From: CAZUAQ01 sp964618455
Lineage (GTDB): Bacteria > Planctomycetota > Phycisphaerae > UBA1845 > PWPN01
Direction: 5' to 3'
DNA length: 64,000 nt
NCBI GenBank assembly: GCA_964618455.1
Contig: CAZUAQ010000025.1
Location: forward strand, 14,249 to 78,248
Part shown: positions 62,008-64,000 of the stretch, one piece after another
Numbering within the stretch: position 1 is the first letter of the stretch
Layout of the letters: each line of letters starts with the position of its first letter
The notes under the pieces: model-generated
What the model was told of the DNA's origin: nothing
Databases searched by the model: none
What the model saw: only the letters and a program-made list of their open reading frames with translations
Translations under genes and position numbers: made by a program

Positions 62008-63315
62008 ATGTCTATCAGATGGTGTCTGGTCGTTGCTGTCGTTCTTGCCGGTGCGTTCGGGCCGGTTCAGGGGTGCCGGGCGGCCGATTCGGGCGCGGGT
62101 GAACCACAGGTTGGAACCGCTCCCGAGCCTCACTGGCGGTCGCTGGGCGGCGACTTCCGCAGGACCGGTCTCAGCGTCGCGCAGGGTCCGGTCCCGGTCG
62201 AGGTCGCGTGGCGGTTCGAGACGGCAGGGGCGGTGGTCGGCAGCGTGACCGTCGGCGCCGACGGGCGGGTGCATATCGCCTGTGAGGACGGCATGCTCTA
62301 CACGCTCGATTCTGGCGGCAATGCCCTCTGGACGACCGACGTCAATTCGCCGCTGCTGAGCGCCCCGAGCATCGGTCCCGACGGCGGGCTCTACATCGGC
62401 AGCGCCGAGGGCAGGCTCTACGCAATCGAGCCGAACGGGAGCCTCCGCTGGAGCCACGAGACGGGCGACGCGATCTACTCCTCTCCCGCCGTCGTCGCCG
62501 ACGGGACCGTTTACTTCGGCTCCACCGACGGCTCGGTCTACGCGGTCGGAAGCGACGGCGTCGAGCGATGGCGGTTCAAGACGGAAGGTCCCGGCGCACT
62601 GCCCGACGGAGCGGTCTTCGCCTCGCCCGCCCTCGGGTCCGACGGCACCGTCTACGTCGGCGGCATGTACGATCCGAACCTCTATGCCCTGGACCCACTC
62701 GACGGCAGCGTCAGGTGGGCCTGCCGCTTTCCGGACATGAACGCCGACGGCCCGGGCGGACGGCCCTTCGCCTCGCCGGTCGTGGGCGACGACGGCACGA
62801 TCTACCAGACCCTCCTGTACGACTCGCACCTGTATGCCATCGAGCCGGCTAGTGGCACGATCGCCTGGTCGGTCGACCTGTGCGACCCCAATCTGTTCGC
62901 CGACGACCCGAACGCTCCGACCGACAGCGAGGGCTGGTCCGAGCCGGTCCTCGGTCCGGATGGGACGATCTACGTCAGCTTGGACGACCCCTATCTCCGC
63001 GCCGTCGATCCGAACGGGACGGTCCGCTGGGTGACAAGACTGGGCGATCTCGGCGGCTTCACGATGGCGGTCGACAGCGCCCACGTGATCTACGCTGCAG
63101 GCGACGACGGCCGGCTTTACGCCGTCGCGCCCGACGGCCAGGAACTGGCCCGCCTCGAAACCGGCGGCTGGCCCGTCTTCCCCGCCCTCGCCGGACCCGA
63201 CCTGCTGATCCTCGCCGACTCGAAGGACTACTCCGCCTTCGAGAAGGAACAGAAGAACACCGTCTGGGCGATCACATCGCCGGTCCTCATCGACCCGACT
63301 TCGCAGAACCAGTGA
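62008..63315 (+). CDS. PQQ-like beta-propeller repeat protein, secreted
   Basis: The 435-residue protein starts at 62008 after AAGGAGAGCGTC. A signal peptide ends near residue 25 (GCRAA; a Cys at 23 could make it a lipoprotein). The rest is a seven- or eight-bladed beta-propeller of PQQ_2 type with repeats such as GTVYFGSTDGSVYAVGSDG, GGLYIGSAEGRLYAIEPNG and GTIYVSLDDPYLRAVDPNG. Residues for PQQ binding are not evident, so it is more likely a structural propeller. It lies 14 bases before a prepilin-like gene on the same strand, likely cotranscribed. Confidence 0.85.
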   Translation: MSIRWCLVVAVVLAGAFGPVQGCRAADSGAGEPQVGTAPEPHWRSLGGDFRRTGLSVAQGPVPVEVAWRFETAGAVVGSVTVGADGRVHIACEDGMLYTLDSGGNALWTTDVNSPLLSAPSIGPDGGLYIGSAEGRLYAIEPNGSLRWSHETGDAIYSSPAVVADGTVYFGSTDGSVYAVGSDGVERWRFKTEGPGALPDGAVFASPALGSDGTVYVGGMYDPNLYALDPLDGSVRWACRFPDMNADGPGGRPFASPVVGDDGTIYQTLLYDSHLYAIEPASGTIAWSVDLCDPNLFADDPNAPTDSEGWSEPVLGPDGTIYVSLDDPYLRAVDPNGTVRWVTRLGDLGGFTMAVDSAHVIYAAGDDGRLYAVAPDGQELARLETGGWPVFPALAGPDLLILADSKDYSAFEKEQKNTVWAITSPVLIDPTSQNQ

Positions 63316-63329
63316 ACGGGAGGCAAGTG

Positions 63330-64000
63330 ATGAAGCGATTCAGCAAAGCCGAGGTGGTGGCAATCGTCCTTTGCGTCCTGTTCCTGGCGTGCTCTCTCGG
63401 ATCGGTCGGCTCGACAGGCCGCGAGCGGGCGAAGCGGGCCGTCTGCCTGGCGAATCTCGGGCAACTGACGCGGGCCTGGCTCAACTACGCGGTCGACCAC
63501 AATGGCAAGATCGTGAATGGTGACGCCGGTTTCGGCCGGGCCAAAGGCGAACTGAACGAGGCGCCCTGGGTGGAAAGATGCTGGCCCGGCGATTATACGT
63601 CGGGAGGACAATTGCCGCCGGAGATACAGGCCGAACAAATCAGTCGGGGAGCCTTGTGGCCGTATGTGGAGGAGGTTCGGCTCTACCGATGCCCCTCCGG
63701 CTACCCCGGCGAGATGCTCACCTATAGTGCGGTGGAGGCAGCTAATGGCCGGCACAGGTCCGGCACATATGTCTCGCGTGGCCACTACATCGACGACGTG
63801 GGGGAACGCGTGGGTGACACCGTTCTATGGTTGAAGCGGCTGGACGAGATCATCACGCCAGGACCGGCTGAACGGATGGTGTTCATCGATGAGGGATGGG
63901 TGGCACCCGACAGCTTCGCGGTACATTACTCTGTCGGCACGTGGTGGGATGATCCCCCGCTCCGTCACGCCGGCGGTACGAACGTCTCATTTGCTGACGC
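63330..64000 (+). CDS. Prepilin-like secreted protein, cut by the window end
   Basis: The frame starts at ATG 63330 (GTG three bases upstream is equivalent) after GGGAGG, and runs off the window at 64000 without a stop. The first 223 residues are visible: an N-terminal helix (RFSKAEVVAIVLCVLFLACSL), then GRERAKRAVCLANLGQL and YAVDHNGKIVNGDAG, the core pattern of planctomycete prepilin-like/DUF1559-related secreted proteins. A late RHAGGTNVSFADA motif matches their conserved H-GG-N-x-x-F-D element. The usual GFTLIE processing site is degenerate, with only the Glu kept. It probably forms an operon with the propeller gene. Confidence 0.82.
   Translation, partial: MKRFSKAEVVAIVLCVLFLACSLGSVGSTGRERAKRAVCLANLGQLTRAWLNYAVDHNGKIVNGDAGFGRAKGELNEAPWVERCWPGDYTSGGQLPPEIQAEQISRGALWPYVEEVRLYRCPSGYPGEMLTYSAVEAANGRHRSGTYVSRGHYIDDVGERVGDTVLWLKRLDEIITPGPAERMVFIDEGWVAPDSFAVHYSVGTWWDDPPLRHAGGTNVSFAD

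Noticed and set aside
61543..63084. Minus-strand frame opposite the propeller gene
   Set aside because: Antisense shadow; the plus strand has the repeated propeller motifs and a good ribosome site.

Overview
The window looks like chromosomal DNA of a Planctomycetota bacterium, possibly a Phycisphaerae relative. This rests on the combination of prepilin-like (GFTLIE) secreted proteins, a PEP-CTERM anchored protein, five very large secreted proteins ending in dockerin-type Ca-binding repeats, mostly GC-rich coding DNA and family content. No rRNA or marker gene is present to fix the genus.

Layout. (1) 0.1-3.5 kb: a MoxR ATPase, then a translationally coupled pair made of a His-rich lipoprotein and an ArsP-like permease, probably metal export. 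(2) 4.3-18.6 kb: a polysaccharide-degradation locus with a heparinase-type lyase, a sulfatase-modifying-fold/YetA-like lyase fusion, a glycosidase-like dockerin protein, a LacI regulator, a PEP-CTERM protein and a dockerin protein. A shared palindrome (CTTAA-N4-TTAAG) lies in three promoters around the LacI gene and is its likely operator. (3) 18.8-26.5 kb: a decayed mobile region. Two identical 44-bp copies of the 3' half of a tRNA-Gly(CCC) bracket a giant TSP3/PA14/LamG protein and an AraC regulator, and a frameshifted integrase remnant adjoins the right copy. (4) 26.5-31.2 kb: a prepilin-like protein and a secreted protein built of five copies of an uncharacterised ~220-residue module.

(5) 32-51.6 kb: a phosphorus-scavenging island. 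A purple-acid-phosphatase-like enzyme carrying two more copies of that module precedes the C-P lyase operon phnGHIJKLM. Then come a class III PLP enzyme, a DUF5690 MFS transporter and a PI-PLC on the minus strand, and a second phosphatase, phnX and a phosphonate-associated dehydrogenase on the plus strand. A DUF4914 protein closes the island. C-P lyase can break down alkylphosphonates, while the PLP enzyme plus PhnX form a phosphonatase branch for aminoethylphosphonate-type substrates. No PhnW, PhnN, PhnP or PhnCDE transporter is in the window.

(6) 52.2-60.5 kb: a Cus/Czc-type heavy-metal efflux operon: a small Cys-rich secreted protein, an outer-membrane factor, a membrane-fusion protein with five extra metal-binding domains, and an enlarged RND pump. 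(7) 60.9-61.7 kb: an intact tRNA-Asn(GTT) followed by two different GIY-YIG nuclease ORFs alternating with two degenerate tRNA-Asn copies. The ORF starts abut tRNA 3' ends and their stops lie inside the tRNA-like copies. This is the strongest candidate for a previously undescribed element. (8) 62.0-64.0 kb: a PQQ-like beta-propeller protein and a prepilin-like protein cut by the window end.
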